64,000 nt of DNA from Streptomyces sp. WM6378 (GCF_001279695.1 NZ_LGDD01000328.1:62001-126000); one strand, 5' to 3'; positions 1-8,127 are shown, counted from the stretch's first letter. The notes: generated by a model from the letters alone, not told the origin. A program made the numbers and translations.

Positions 1-467
1 CCGACGGCGGCGAAGCGCCAGACGTCCTTCAGGTAGAAGTCGCCGAGCATCACGGCCCGCTCGGTGCTGAACTCCGCGCCGGTGAAGGCGTACCGGACGA
101 CTTCCTCGCCGCCGGCGACGACCCGGATGTAGCCCGGGCCCACCTGCGACATCTGGCCCGCGCCGTCGAGCGTCGCAGTGAAGGAGAGCTTGTGGATGTT
201 CGCCGGGACGCGGTCCAGGGTGACGCGGAACGACTCGGTGTCACCGGACTGGGCGCCGAGGAGCTGGATCGACTCCTCAGGGGATTTCGGCTGGTTGAAG
301 AAGACGAAGTAACGGTCGTCGGACAGCTGCTCGTTGGCGTCGAGCCCGAAGCAGCTGATGTCGAAGGCCAGCCCGGGACCGCCGATCTGCACGCCTACGT
401 ACAGATCCGTCCCTGCCGTGAGATCACTGACCTTGGCCTTGTGGCCGCGCTGGAATTCCCTGGCCAT
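1..467 (-). CDS. TerD-family stress protein, C-terminus cut by the window edge
   Basis: The reverse strand from an ATG at 467 reads without a stop to position 1, so only about the first 155 residues are present. The N-terminus begins MAREFQRGHK and continues with segments typical of TerD domains (YVGVQIGGPGL, FDISCFGLD, DDRYFVFFNQ, GDTESFRVTLDRVP). TerD domains are Ca2+-binding beta-sandwich proteins linked to tellurite and general stress resistance and, in Streptomyces, occur in many paralogues. Nothing in the visible part indicates a specific role. A GGGACGG stretch lies just upstream of the start. Family assignment is firm; the subtype cannot be judged without the missing C-terminus. Confidence 0.85.
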   Translation of the reverse strand, partial: MAREFQRGHKAKVSDLTAGTDLYVGVQIGGPGLAFDISCFGLDANEQLSDDRYFVFFNQPKSPEESIQLLGAQSGDTESFRVTLDRVPANIHKLSFTATLDGAGQMSQVGPGYIRVVAGGEEVVRYAFTGAEFSTERAVMLGDFYLKDVWRFAAV

Positions 468-573
468 GCGTACCGACCGTCCCCCATCCCGAGGTGATTG
501 CGTCGCGCCAGGCTAACGGCTGCCTCGGACAATCGGCGAAGCCGCTACACATTCGGTACAGAACAGCCGACGC

Positions 574-1170
574 TCACTCTCCGCGAGCGGCGGGCAGGTG
601 CGGAAGGCGGTCGGCGGCCACCACGCCTTCGAGGTAGCCGCGGGCCCGTTCGGTGCGCGGATAGGCGTCAAGGAGCCGCCAGAACCGGGGTCCGTGGCCG
701 GGCACCAGCAGGTGGGCCAGCTCGTGGACGAGCACATAGTCGACGACGTACTCGGGCATGCCCTGGAGCCGGTGCGAGAGGCGGATGCTGCCCTCGGCCG
801 GGGTGCACGAGCCCCAGCGGGTGTTCTGATTGGTCACCCAGCGCACCGACGCGGGGCGGGCCCGGCCCTCGAAGTACTGCTCGGAAAGACGCTCGGCGCG
901 CTCGGTGAGTTCCGCGTCGCCCAGCATGCGCTTGCTCTCCTGCGCGGCCAGTTTGTCCAGCATCACCGTGACCCAGCGCTGCTCCTCCGCCTCGGACATC
1001 CGGGCCGGGATCAGCACGATGGTGCGGTCGCCCTCGCGGTACGCGGAGACCGTTCTGCTGCGCCGGGTGCTGCGGCGGACCTCGACCGCGCTCGTCGCCG
1101 AACCGCGTGGCGGCAGGCTGGTGGGGCTGCGCGGCGGGCTTCCGGCACTCTGGAGTGGGTCGGCGGGCAC
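574..1170 (-). CDS. M48-type zinc metallopeptidase, YgjP/WLM-like
   Basis: 198 residues from a GTG start. An HELAH zinc motif sits at residues 149-153 with a further histidine at 159 (PGHGPRFW), and the RWGSC signature of YgjP-like proteins at about 118-122 precedes it. These features place it in the YgjP-like M48 metallopeptidase group, predicted soluble zinc proteases whose substrates are mostly unknown. There is no signal peptide or membrane segment. The first 40 residues are poorly conserved in composition, so a later start is possible. It is a monocistronic gene on the reverse strand, divergent from the E1-like gene at 1396. Confidence 0.85.
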   Translation of the reverse strand: MPADPLQSAGSPPRSPTSLPPRGSATSAVEVRRSTRRSRTVSAYREGDRTIVLIPARMSEAEEQRWVTVMLDKLAAQESKRMLGDAELTERAERLSEQYFEGRARPASVRWVTNQNTRWGSCTPAEGSIRLSHRLQGMPEYVVDYVLVHELAHLLVPGHGPRFWRLLDAYPRTERARGYLEGVVAADRLPHLPAARGE

Positions 1171-1395
1171 GCCCCGACGTTACCCGCTGTCAGTGGAGGA
1201 AGTCCCGCCTCCGGGACGGTTGAGCCATGATCCATCCGCCGGGGTGCAGCATTTGAATGACTAATACCCCTCGCCTGTGGACAACTTTTCACGCCCTTCA
1301 CCGCAGCGGTGCATTCTGGCCCCATGCCGCGCGACGGCCTGCGATCGGGCAGGTTCCGGGGACGCGCGGAAGTGCGGGACAACGGGGGTTCGACC

Positions 1396-2529
1396 ATGCA
1401 TCCGATGCTGAAGCCGGCACTGCGCCGGGCCTGGCGGGACCGGCAGACCGTGCAGTTCGGGATCACGCCCGCGCAGGCGGTGGTCGTGTCTCCGGTGGAC
1501 CCGGCGACGGGCCATTTCCTGGAACTGCTCGACGGCACCCAGGGCCTGCCGCTCCTGTACGAGCGGGCGCGTGCCCTCAATCTGCCACCGGGTCAAGTGG
1601 ACGAGCTGGTGGCCCGGTTGACGGCGGCGGGCGTCGTGGACGATCCGACGGCGGGCGGCCCGGCGGCCGATGCGTTACGGATTCGGTCGGATGCGCTGGA
1701 GCGACTACGGCCGGATCTGGCTTCCCTCTCCCTCGTCCACCCGGAGCCGGGCGACGCGGCGCGCAGGCTGGCGGCCCGCAGGGCCATACGGGTTCAGGTG
1801 CGCGGCGCCGGGCGGGTCGGCGCGACCATCGCCGCGGTGCTGTCGGGGTCCGGGGTGGGCCGGGTCGACGTCCTCGACGGGGGCGTCGCGCAGCCGGGCG
1901 ACGTGGCGCCGGGCGGGCTGCCCGAACGGGCCCTCGGCGAGCGGCGGGCGACGGCGGCGGGACAGCTGGTGCGACGGACCGCGCCGGGCGTGCCGCCGCG
2001 CCAGGGGCGGGACGCGGAGCAGGTCCCGCTCTCCCTGATCGTGGTCGCCCCGCGCGAGGCACTCGATGTGTACGCGCCGAACGCGGCGGACGCCGAGGAC
2101 TGGATCGGCGCCGGAATTCCCCATCTGTACGCGGGAGTTGTGGAGACGACGGGGGTGGTGGGGCCGCTGGTGCTGCCCGGCGGCACCGGGTGCGCGGGAT
2201 GTCTCTCGCTCGGCCGCACGGAGCGCGACCCGGGCTGGCCGCGGCTGCTCGCGCAGTGGCGCTCGGGGCGGCGGCGCACCGCCGTGCCGGCCTGCGACCT
2301 GGCGCTCGCGACGGCGGTCGCGGGTCTCGCCGCCGGGCACGCGCTGGCGTTTCTCGACGGTGATCTTCCGGCGAGCGCGGGCAGCCGCTGGGAGGCCTCG
2401 CTGCCCGGGCTCGACTGGCGGTCCGCACCGATCGAGCCACACCACGACTGCTTCTGCGGCGCGGTCGGGAACACTCAGGGGGAGCAGGTCTCAAAGGCGG
2501 TGGGGCCACACGACACAATGTCCCGGTAA
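1396..2529 (+). CDS. ThiF/E1-like adenylyltransferase-fold protein
   Basis: 377 residues from the ATG at 1396, which follows a G-rich ribosome site; an earlier in-frame ATG at 1309 would add 29 arginine-rich residues and looks less likely. The N-terminal 120 residues resemble the helical/winged precursor-binding domain of TOMM-type E1 proteins. A Rossmann glycine motif GAGRVG lies at 137-142. Two cysteine pairs (CAGC in the middle and CFCG near the C-terminus) could hold a structural zinc as in MoeB/ThiF. The usual E1 arginine and catalytic cysteine are not evident, so adenylation activity is uncertain. The ABC1 kinase gene starts 40 bases downstream and is probably co-transcribed. No precursor peptide or cyclodehydratase partner is visible nearby. 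Confidence 0.75.
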   Translation: MHPMLKPALRRAWRDRQTVQFGITPAQAVVVSPVDPATGHFLELLDGTQGLPLLYERARALNLPPGQVDELVARLTAAGVVDDPTAGGPAADALRIRSDALERLRPDLASLSLVHPEPGDAARRLAARRAIRVQVRGAGRVGATIAAVLSGSGVGRVDVLDGGVAQPGDVAPGGLPERALGERRATAAGQLVRRTAPGVPPRQGRDAEQVPLSLIVVAPREALDVYAPNAADAEDWIGAGIPHLYAGVVETTGVVGPLVLPGGTGCAGCLSLGRTERDPGWPRLLAQWRSGRRRTAVPACDLALATAVAGLAAGHALAFLDGDLPASAGSRWEASLPGLDWRSAPIEPHHDCFCGAVGNTQGEQVSKAVGPHDTMSR

Positions 2530-2569
2530 CGCCTCCGAGGGCGCTGCTGTCTGGGATTTGGAGGGGCGC

Positions 2570-3940
2570 ATGTCTGATCTTCCCCGGAAGGCGGTCACCC
2601 GGACCGCCAAGCTGGCCGCGCTGCCACTTGGCTTCGCCGGCCGGGCCACCTGGGGCCTGGGCAAGCGGATCGGCGGGAAGTCCGCCGAGCTGGTGGCGCG
2701 CGAGCTCCAGCAGCGCACCGCCGAGCAGCTCTTCAAGGTCCTGGGCGAGCTGAAGGGGGGCGCGATGAAGTTCGGGCAGGCGCTGTCCGTCTTCGAGTCG
2801 GCTCTCCCGGAGGAGGTCGCAGGGCCCTACCGGGCCGCCCTGACCAAGCTCCAGGAAGCGGCGCCGCCGATGCCCACCCGCACGGTCCACGCCGTACTGG
2901 AGGAGCGGATCGGCGCCGACTGGCGGGAGTTGTTCCTGGAGTTCGAGGAGAAGCCGGCGGCGGCCGCCTCGATCGGGCAGGTGCACCGGGCGGTGTGGCA
3001 CGACGGGCGCGAGGTGGCCGTCAAGGTGCAGTACCCGGGGGCGGGCGAGGCGCTGCTCTCGGACCTGACGCAGCTCAGCCGGTTCGCCCGGCTGCTCGGC
3101 CCGCTGATTCCGGGGATGGACATCAAGCCGCTCATCACCGAGCTGCGCGACCGGGTCTCGGAGGAGCTGGACTACGAGCTGGAGGCGCGGGCCCAGCGGG
3201 AGCACGCCGCGGAGTTCACGGGCGACGGGGATGTGCTGGTGCCCGATGTGGTGCACCAGTGCGACCAGGTCCTGGTGACCGAGTGGATCGAGGGGATACC
3301 GCTCTCGGACGTGATCAAGGACGGCACGCCGGAACAGCGGGACCGGGCCGGGCAGTTGCTGACCCGGTTCCTGTTCTCGGGCCCGGCCAGGACCGGGCTG
3401 CTGCACGCCGATCCCCACCCGGGCAACTTCCGGCTGCTGCCGCCCGAGAAGGCGGGCGGTCAATGGCGGCTCGGCGTCATGGACTTCGGCACGGTGGACC
3501 GGCTCCCCGGCGGGCTGCCCGCGACGATCGGCGAGTCCCTGCGGATGACGCTGGAGGGCGAGGCCGAGGCCGTGTACGAGCTGCTGCGCGGGGAGGGCTT
3601 CGTCAAGGAGTCCATCGACCTCGACCCGGACGCCGTCCTCGACTATCTGCTGCCGATCATCGAGCCGGCCCAGGCCGAGGAGTTCACCTTCAGCCGGGGC
3701 TGGATGCGCGGGCAGGCGGCCCGGATCGCCGATCCCCGCTCCCCCGCCCACCAGTTGGGCAAGCAGCTCAACCTGCCGCCGTCGTATCTGCTGATACACC
3801 GCGTGACGCTGTCCACCATCGGCGTGCTGTGCCAGTTGGACGCGACGGTGCGCATGCGGGACGAGCTGGAGGAGTGGATGCCCGGGTTCCTGGCGGAGGC
3901 CCCGGGCGAGTCAGAGCCGGAGGCTGCCGAGGAGGCGTGA
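2570..3940 (+). CDS. ABC1/UbiB-family atypical kinase
   Basis: 456 residues; ATG at 2570 chosen because GGAGGGGC lies directly upstream. It carries the family marks: KxGQ motif (K67 to Q70), alanine-rich nucleotide loop AAASIGQVHRA near 131-141, VAVKVQYPG with the conserved lysine near 152, HADPHPGN at 279-286 and DFG at 305-307. UbiB/ABC1 proteins are atypical kinase-fold ATPases associated with isoprenoid lipid or quinone metabolism. No C-terminal transmembrane anchor is obvious. In mycobacteria the homologous gene also neighbours whiB7, so the association with the WblC region is ancient. Its actual substrate is unknown. Confidence 0.93.
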   Translation: MSDLPRKAVTRTAKLAALPLGFAGRATWGLGKRIGGKSAELVARELQQRTAEQLFKVLGELKGGAMKFGQALSVFESALPEEVAGPYRAALTKLQEAAPPMPTRTVHAVLEERIGADWRELFLEFEEKPAAAASIGQVHRAVWHDGREVAVKVQYPGAGEALLSDLTQLSRFARLLGPLIPGMDIKPLITELRDRVSEELDYELEARAQREHAAEFTGDGDVLVPDVVHQCDQVLVTEWIEGIPLSDVIKDGTPEQRDRAGQLLTRFLFSGPARTGLLHADPHPGNFRLLPPEKAGGQWRLGVMDFGTVDRLPGGLPATIGESLRMTLEGEAEAVYELLRGEGFVKESIDLDPDAVLDYLLPIIEPAQAEEFTFSRGWMRGQAARIADPRSPAHQLGKQLNLPPSYLLIHRVTLSTIGVLCQLDATVRMRDELEEWMPGFLAEAPGESEPEAAEEA

Positions 3941-3976
3941 GAACGGGGCCGGGAGGCCTGGGGGCGGGCTCGGGCG

Positions 3977-4168
3977 CTACCACCAGGAGGCGTCGAGCCT
4001 GCCTTCGATGGCCCTGATGTTGGCGCGGGAGCAGTCGTCGCAGTAGTAGCGTCCGGTGCCGTTCTCGACCGAGTAGGTCCAGGTCGGCGGTGGGCCCTCG
4101 GCAGGAGCCGGGGTCCCGCAGTGGGAGCACACGATGGTTTCGGCCACCGGCCGATTCTGGTCGTCCAC
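3977..4168 (-). CDS. Small zinc-ribbon protein
   Basis: About 63 residues from a GTG at 4168. Two CxxC knuckles, CSHC (14-17) and CDDC (43-46), flank a short hydrophilic loop, which is a typical zinc ribbon; the C-terminus ends in SWW. It probably belongs with the small zinc-binding proteins often found near regulators, but the sequence gives no specific function. An upstream in-frame GTG would extend the N-terminus by about 15 basic residues, so the start is uncertain. It lies tail-to-tail with the ABC1 kinase gene and downstream of the wblC transcription unit, separated by a strong hairpin at 4216-4247. Confidence 0.7.
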   Translation of the reverse strand: MDDQNRPVAETIVCSHCGTPAPAEGPPPTWTYSVENGTGRYYCDDCSRANIRAIEGRLDASWW

Positions 4169-4215
4169 CTCGCGACGATACCGCCGTGCCCGGCCCTTTG
4201 AGGCCACAACGCACC

Positions 4216-4247
4216 GCGGGGGCCGGTCCGTTCGGACCGGCCCCCGC
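4216..4247. terminator. Strong hairpin downstream of the wblC operon
   Basis: Perfect inverted repeat with 15-base arms (GCGGGGGCCGGTCCG at 4216-4230 pairing with 4233-4247) between the 107-aa gene stop (4291) and the zinc-ribbon gene. There is no strong T-run, which is common for Streptomyces terminators. Confidence 0.7.
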
Positions 4248-4290
4248 GTCTGATTGCTTACTTCCTGGTCGCGCGACCTGGCGCCGACCG

Positions 4291-4614
4291 TCAGTGCATG
4301 ACGGCCATGGCGAGGGCACGGCGGGCGCGCATCGACGCGCGCTCGGCGCGCCGCTGCATCCGCCGGGCGGCGACCATGCGTACCGCCTGGCGCTCCACCT
4401 CGGCTTCCTGCAGCCGCTGGTTCATATGCGCACGGGCCAGGGCTTCTGGCATGAGTTGCATTTCGAGGGTCCTGTTCTGGCGCGACTCGTTCGCGCCGGT
4501 GGTGGTGAAGTCTGGGGTCGCGGAGCCGGTGGGCTCGCTGGCGGACGTCGTCATCGGGGCCTGCTTCTGGGGGTCGTTCGTTCGGGGGTGGTCGATGGTT
4601 CCCGGGCGGTTCAT
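4291..4614 (-). CDS. Small alpha-helical protein translationally coupled to wblC
   Basis: 107 residues. The ATG at 4614 overlaps the wblC stop codon (ATGA), which argues for translational coupling; an internal ATG at 4554 would give an 87-residue form. The N-terminal half is low complexity (Thr/Pro/Ser) and the C-terminal half is a strongly basic predicted helix rich in Arg, Ala and Met (VAARRMQRRAERASMRARRA). I do not recognise a named family. Position and overlap imply it is made whenever WblC is made, so it could be a nucleic-acid-binding accessory or a WblC-regulon effector; this is inference only. Confidence 0.75.
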   Translation of the reverse strand: MNRPGTIDHPRTNDPQKQAPMTTSASEPTGSATPDFTTTGANESRQNRTLEMQLMPEALARAHMNQRLQEAEVERQAVRMVAARRMQRRAERASMRARRALAMAVMH

Positions 4615-4979
4615 GCCGCGACCGGGTTCTTGCGCGGGCGACCACGCGGCCGCTTGCGGGCAACGACCACACCCTGGACGAAGAGCTCGCCGCCCCAGAC
4701 GCCCCACGGCTCGCGCCGCTCCTTGGCGCCCGCGAGGCACGCGGCCATCAGGGGGCAGGTCTGGCAGAGCGACTTGGCGTACTCGACATCGGCCGGCGAC
4801 TCGGCGAAGAAGACCTCCGGGTCGAAGGAACGGCAGGGGACGGGTACGCCGAGGTTCTCGATGGCGTCGTCGAGCGCGGTGAGCGCAGTGAGGGGAGTCA
4901 AGGCGGGGTCCTCCGTGAGACCGGGCGGGGGGAGAGTCGGGGCGGGCGGTACGGACGGGGCGTGCGCTTCGAGTTGCAC
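4611..4979 (-). CDS. wblC: WhiB-family transcription factor WblC (WhiB7)
   Basis: 122 residues from a GTG at 4979 preceded by GAGGAAG. Four conserved cysteines (49, 72, 75, 81) would hold the Fe-S cluster, GVWGG sits at 93-97, and a C-terminal AT-hook RPRGRPRKN ends the protein, the combination that separates WhiB7/WblC from other WhiB proteins. In the family, WblC binds the primary sigma factor and, through the AT-hook, AT-rich DNA just upstream of the -35 element, activating intrinsic resistance to ribosome-targeting antibiotics. The gene has a roughly 640-base leader with its own WblC-type promoter, an upstream reading frame and a terminator, so both autoactivation and attenuation are expected. 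The orthologue in S. coelicolor is SCO5190. Confidence 0.97.
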   Translation of the reverse strand: MQLEAHAPSVPPAPTLPPPGLTEDPALTPLTALTALDDAIENLGVPVPCRSFDPEVFFAESPADVEYAKSLCQTCPLMAACLAGAKERREPWGVWGGELFVQGVVVARKRPRGRPRKNPVAA

Positions 4980-5079
4980 GGTGATTTCTTCCTCGTCTTG
5001 TTCGGCTGTGTCGGTCCGGCCGGTTGGCCGGGTTTCGGCTGGCACCGAGGCCCCCTTCACTCCGTCCGTCCCGTTCGGG

Positions 5080-5122
5080 ACAAACAGAAGGGCCGCGGAT
5101 CCCTGATGGGGTTCCGCGGCCC
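5080..5122 (-). terminator. Intrinsic terminator in the wblC leader
   Basis: Reading the reverse strand, GGGCCGCGGA (5122-5113) pairs with TCCGCGGCCC (5099-5090) around a 13-base loop, followed immediately by CTTCTGTTTG. It lies between the upstream frame and wblC, so it would stop transcription unless leader translation or folding changes. Confidence 0.85.
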
Positions 5123-5145
5123 TGAAGGCGCCTGCCTGATCTGGA

Positions 5146-5499
5146 TCAGGCTGGATCACTCCAGGGTTCGAGCCCACGGAAGGCCCACATCGTGTGGTGC
5201 TGGTAGTGCTTCGTCTGCTTTTCGGCTCCGGCACCGGTCGCCGCAAAGGCGTGGGCCTGAGCCCGTCCCTTCGCTACTGCTGCTCCCGGCGCCTGGATCG
5301 GTCGCTCATTGCGCTCATCACGCACGGGGAGGCTCGCCAGGGAGGCCGGAACGACGGCGGAGATGCCGACGAGACCGAAGGCGCCGGCGGACAGACCGGT
5401 GCCCTGGAACGAAGAGCCGAGCGTGCAGGTGGCGGCGACCGAGCGGTCCGTCACTTTGGTGCTGATGAAGCTGGTGGTGATCTCGATGTAGCTGGCCAC
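5146..5499 (-). CDS. Upstream reading frame in the wblC leader (117 codons)
   Basis: GTG at 5499 lies eight bases after AGGAGG, one of the best ribosome sites in the window. The first roughly 55 codons (MASYIEITTS, FISTKVTDRS and onwards) use the GC-rich third positions normal for Streptomyces coding DNA; the later part drifts to less biased codons, so the C-terminal half may be under RNA-structure rather than protein selection. The stop codon falls inside an inverted repeat just ahead of the terminator. There is no recognisable domain. It is most likely a leader whose translation rate sets wblC read-through; a functional small protein cannot be excluded. Confidence 0.6.
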   Translation of the reverse strand: MASYIEITTSFISTKVTDRSVAATCTLGSSFQGTGLSAGAFGLVGISAVVPASLASLPVRDERNERPIQAPGAAVAKGRAQAHAFAATGAGAEKQTKHYQHHTMWAFRGLEPWSDPA

Positions 5500-5628
5500 T
5501 GGTCTCGCCTCCTCTCGGCGTCTCGGGGACTTCGGCCTCGCGGCCTGATCCCATGCGTATTCGGATAAGTACAGCTAAGTACAGCACGGAGACCGGGCTT
5601 CGGAGAAGCTCTCGTTTCCGTGGTTAAG

Positions 5629-5668
5629 AACCTATGGGGATTCCTGGGGCGGGCGCAAACTATTTTTT
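5629..5668 (-). promoter_or_regulatory. WblC-type autoregulated promoter of wblC
   Basis: On the reverse strand an A-run (AAAAAATA, 5668-5661) lies directly upstream of a -35 TTGCGC (5658-5653); an 18-base spacer leads to a -10 TAGGTT (5634-5629). AT-rich DNA next to a TTGCG-type -35 is the known WhiB7/WblC activation signature. The promoter starts only about 10 bases after the uvrD2 stop codon. Confidence 0.85.
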
Positions 5669-5678
5669 CGACGAGTTT

Positions 5679-7865
5679 TCATGAACCTGTCTCGTCGCCT
5701 CCTCCAGGCTCCTCACCTGCGCAGATGGCCAGGACGTCGGTGCCGAACCGATCCAGCTTGCGGGCACCCACGCCGGAGATCACCGCGAGCTCGTGCCCGT
5801 TGGACGGCACGGCCTCCGCGATCGCCATGAGCGTCTTGTCGGTGAAGACGACGTACGGGGGCATGCCCAGCTCCTTCGCCTGATGGGAGCGCCAGTCGCG
5901 GAGCCGCTCGTACAGCGCCTCGTCCATGTCCGAGGGGCAGTCCTCGCAGCGCATCAGCTTCATCTCACCGGCTTCGGTGAGTGTTTTCCCGCACACCCGG
6001 CACAGCACCGGTCCCCGGCGCACGCGCTTGCGGACGGCGGGGCCGCGCTCGATGCCACCCGCGCCACCCGCCGCCGCCCGGGCGGCGCGGGATCCGGAGC
6101 CCGGTCGCAGACCGTCCAGGAACTGGCTGGCGCGACGGTGGGCCCGGCCGCCGGGAGAGCGCGACAGCGACCAGGAGAGCCCGAGGTGGAGCCGGGCGCG
6201 CGTGACGCCGACGTACAGCAGCCGGCGCTCCTCCTCGATCTGCTCGTCCGTCTTGGCGTACGTGATCGGCAGCATGCCCTCGGTGAGGCCGACCAGGAAC
6301 ACGGCGTCCCACTCCAGGCCCTTGGCCGCGTGCAGCGAGGCGAGGGTGACGCCCTGCACGGTCGGGGCGTGCTGGGCCTCTTCCCGGGCGCGGAGCTCGG
6401 CCGCCAGGTCGGACAGCTCGGCGTCGGGCTTCGCCCGCGCGTAGTCCTCGGCGAGGCGGACGATGGCGGCCAGCGACTCCCACTTGTCGCGCATCGCTCC
6501 GGAGCCCTTCGGGGGCACGGCCGTCCAGCCCTTGGTGCCGAGCACGGCCCGCACTTGGGAGGGCAGGTCCACGGCGTCGTCGAGCAGCGAGTCGTTGCGG
6601 CCGGCCACGGAAGCGCCTCGGATGGCGGTCGTCGCCTCGCGGACCTCGGGGCGCTCGAAGAACCGCTCGGCGCCGCGCAGCTGGTACGGCACGTCGAGGT
6701 CCGCCAGGGCCTGCTCGTAGATCTCGGACTGGGCGTTGATCCGGTACAGCACCGCGATCTCCCCGGCCGGAACCCCGGAGCGGATCAGGTCGCGGATGCG
6801 CCGGGCGACGCCCTCGGCCTCGGCGGGCTCGTCCCCGTACTCCGTGTAGACGGGCTCGGGGCCCTTCTCGCGCTGCGAGACCAGTTCGAGCCGGTGCTCG
6901 GCGGCGCGGCCGGTGGCCTGGTTGAGCAGCCCGTTGGCGAGGTGCACGACCTGGGGGGTGGAGCGGTAGTCCCGGACCAGCTTGACCACCGTCGCGTTCG
7001 GGTGGCGGGTGCGGAAGTCGAGGAGGTAGTCGGGGGTGGCGCCGGTGAAGGAGTAGATGGTCTGGCTCGCGTCGCCGACCACGCACACGTTGCCGCTGTC
7101 GCCCACCCACAGGTCGAGCAGGCGCTGCTGGAGTGGGCTGACGTCCTGGTACTCGTCCACCACGAAGTGCTGGTACTGGCGGCGCACCTGCTGTGCGATG
7201 TCCTCCCGGTACTGCAGGATGCCGACCAGGAGCAGCAGCACGTCCTCGAAGTCGATCACCACCCGGTCCTGCTTGAGCTGCTCGTACGTCCGGTAGATCT
7301 GGGCGATCTCGGCCGGGTCGCGGGGCGGTTCGCGGTGCGACTTGGCGACGGCCGCCGCGTAGTCGTCGGGCACCCGCTGGGTGACCTTCGCCCACTCGAT
7401 CTCGCCGGTCACGTCGCGCAGCTCGTTGCGGTCGAGGCGGAGACCGCTGCGGGCGGCCGCCTCGGCGACCAGCTGGACCTTGCGCTCGACGAGCCGGGGC
7501 GGGTACTCGCCGCCGACGGCTCCCCGCCAGAAGAACTGGAGCTGGCGCAGGGCCGCCGAGTGGAAGGTCCGGGCCTGGACGCTGCCGACGCCGAGCTCAC
7601 GCAGCCGGCCGCGCATCTCGGCGGCTGCCCGGTTGGTGAACGTGACGGCCAGCACGCCCGACTGCGGGAGGATCCCCGAGCGCACCCCGTACGCGATCCG
7701 GTGGGTGATCGCGCGGGTCTTGCCCGTGCCCGCGCCGGCCAGCACGCACACCGGGCCGTGCAGGGCCGTCGCGACCTCGCGCTGCTCGGGGTCGAGCCCG
7801 TCGAGCACCGCGTCGGCCGTGTCCGGGACCGGCGGGAAGAGAGTGGAGTGCGTTGCTGATGTCAC
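5679..7865 (-). CDS. uvrD2: UvrD2-type superfamily 1 DNA helicase with HRDC domain
   Basis: 728 residues from a GTG at 7865; the open frame extends further upstream but the extra residues lack domain similarity. Walker A AGAGTGKT is at 43-50, followed by the UvrD/Rep motor motifs (DEYQDVSPLQQR, GDASQTIYSF, HAAKGLEWD, LLYVGVTRAR). The C-terminus carries a tetracysteine element (CRVC and CEDC) and an HRDC domain, the layout of mycobacterial UvrD2, a 3'-5' translocase essential in Mycobacterium. Divergent to mrx1, with which it shares an intergenic region, and directly upstream of the wblC promoter. Confidence 0.95.
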   Translation of the reverse strand: MTSATHSTLFPPVPDTADAVLDGLDPEQREVATALHGPVCVLAGAGTGKTRAITHRIAYGVRSGILPQSGVLAVTFTNRAAAEMRGRLRELGVGSVQARTFHSAALRQLQFFWRGAVGGEYPPRLVERKVQLVAEAAARSGLRLDRNELRDVTGEIEWAKVTQRVPDDYAAAVAKSHREPPRDPAEIAQIYRTYEQLKQDRVVIDFEDVLLLLVGILQYREDIAQQVRRQYQHFVVDEYQDVSPLQQRLLDLWVGDSGNVCVVGDASQTIYSFTGATPDYLLDFRTRHPNATVVKLVRDYRSTPQVVHLANGLLNQATGRAAEHRLELVSQREKGPEPVYTEYGDEPAEAEGVARRIRDLIRSGVPAGEIAVLYRINAQSEIYEQALADLDVPYQLRGAERFFERPEVREATTAIRGASVAGRNDSLLDDAVDLPSQVRAVLGTKGWTAVPPKGSGAMRDKWESLAAIVRLAEDYARAKPDAELSDLAAELRAREEAQHAPTVQGVTLASLHAAKGLEWDAVFLVGLTEGMLPITYAKTDEQIEEERRLLYVGVTRARLHLGLSWSLSRSPGGRAHRRASQFLDGLRPGSGSRAARAAAGGAGGIERGPAVRKRVRRGPVLCRVCGKTLTEAGEMKLMRCEDCPSDMDEALYERLRDWRSHQAKELGMPPYVVFTDKTLMAIAEAVPSNGHELAVISGVGARKLDRFGTDVLAICAGEEPGGGDETGS

Positions 7866-8033
7866 CCCGCCATGCTGCCAGGTCGCCCGGGGCCGGTGCG
7901 CCGCGTTGTCCACAGGGGGCGCCCGCAGTCGTACTAATGCGGGCCGCGCCGCCTCCACCGTGCGCCGGGCACCTGGCCGAACAGCCACGAGGGCGGCCGT
8001 GGTGGCGATTCGGTCACATACCGGCCCGGTGCG

Positions 8034-8059
8034 GGAATGGTGATCGGCCCTCGTACGTT
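8034..8059 (+). promoter_or_regulatory. Sigma-R-type promoter upstream of mrx1
   Basis: GGAAT (8034-8038), an exact 18-base spacer, then GTT (8057-8059): the thiol-stress sigma-R/SigH consensus. It lies 68 bases before the mycoredoxin start. Mycoredoxin genes are known members of these regulons. Confidence 0.8.
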
Positions 8060-8127
8060 CCAGAGCGTGCGGAACCGCATTCGGCGGGGCGCGCACGCCA
8101 GTCAGCGATACAGAGGAGCGCGAAGAC

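Larger units (their letters stand above)
4980..5622 (-). promoter_or_regulatory. wblC 5' leader (attenuator region)
   Basis: About 640 bases separate the inferred transcription start (near 5622) from the wblC GTG. In transcript order it contains a strong Shine-Dalgarno (AGAGGAGGCGAG) with GTG at 5499, an upstream reading frame ending at 5146, a perfect inverted repeat GCCTGATC-TG-GATCAGGC at 5134-5151 that spans the frame's stop codon, and a terminator hairpin at 5090-5122. This is the architecture expected for ribosome-mediated attenuation. Attenuation of whiB7 by an upstream frame is established in mycobacteria; the detailed roles here are inferred. Confidence 0.85.

Noticed and set aside
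1396..2529. A thiazole/oxazole-modified peptide cluster
   Set aside because: Only the E1-like protein is present; no precursor, cyclodehydratase or dehydrogenase nearby.
5243..5345. A 14-codon frame MSAMSDRSRRREQQ in the wblC leader as the attenuating peptide
   Set aside because: It has no good Shine-Dalgarno, while the GTG at 5499 has an excellent one; kept only as a possibility.
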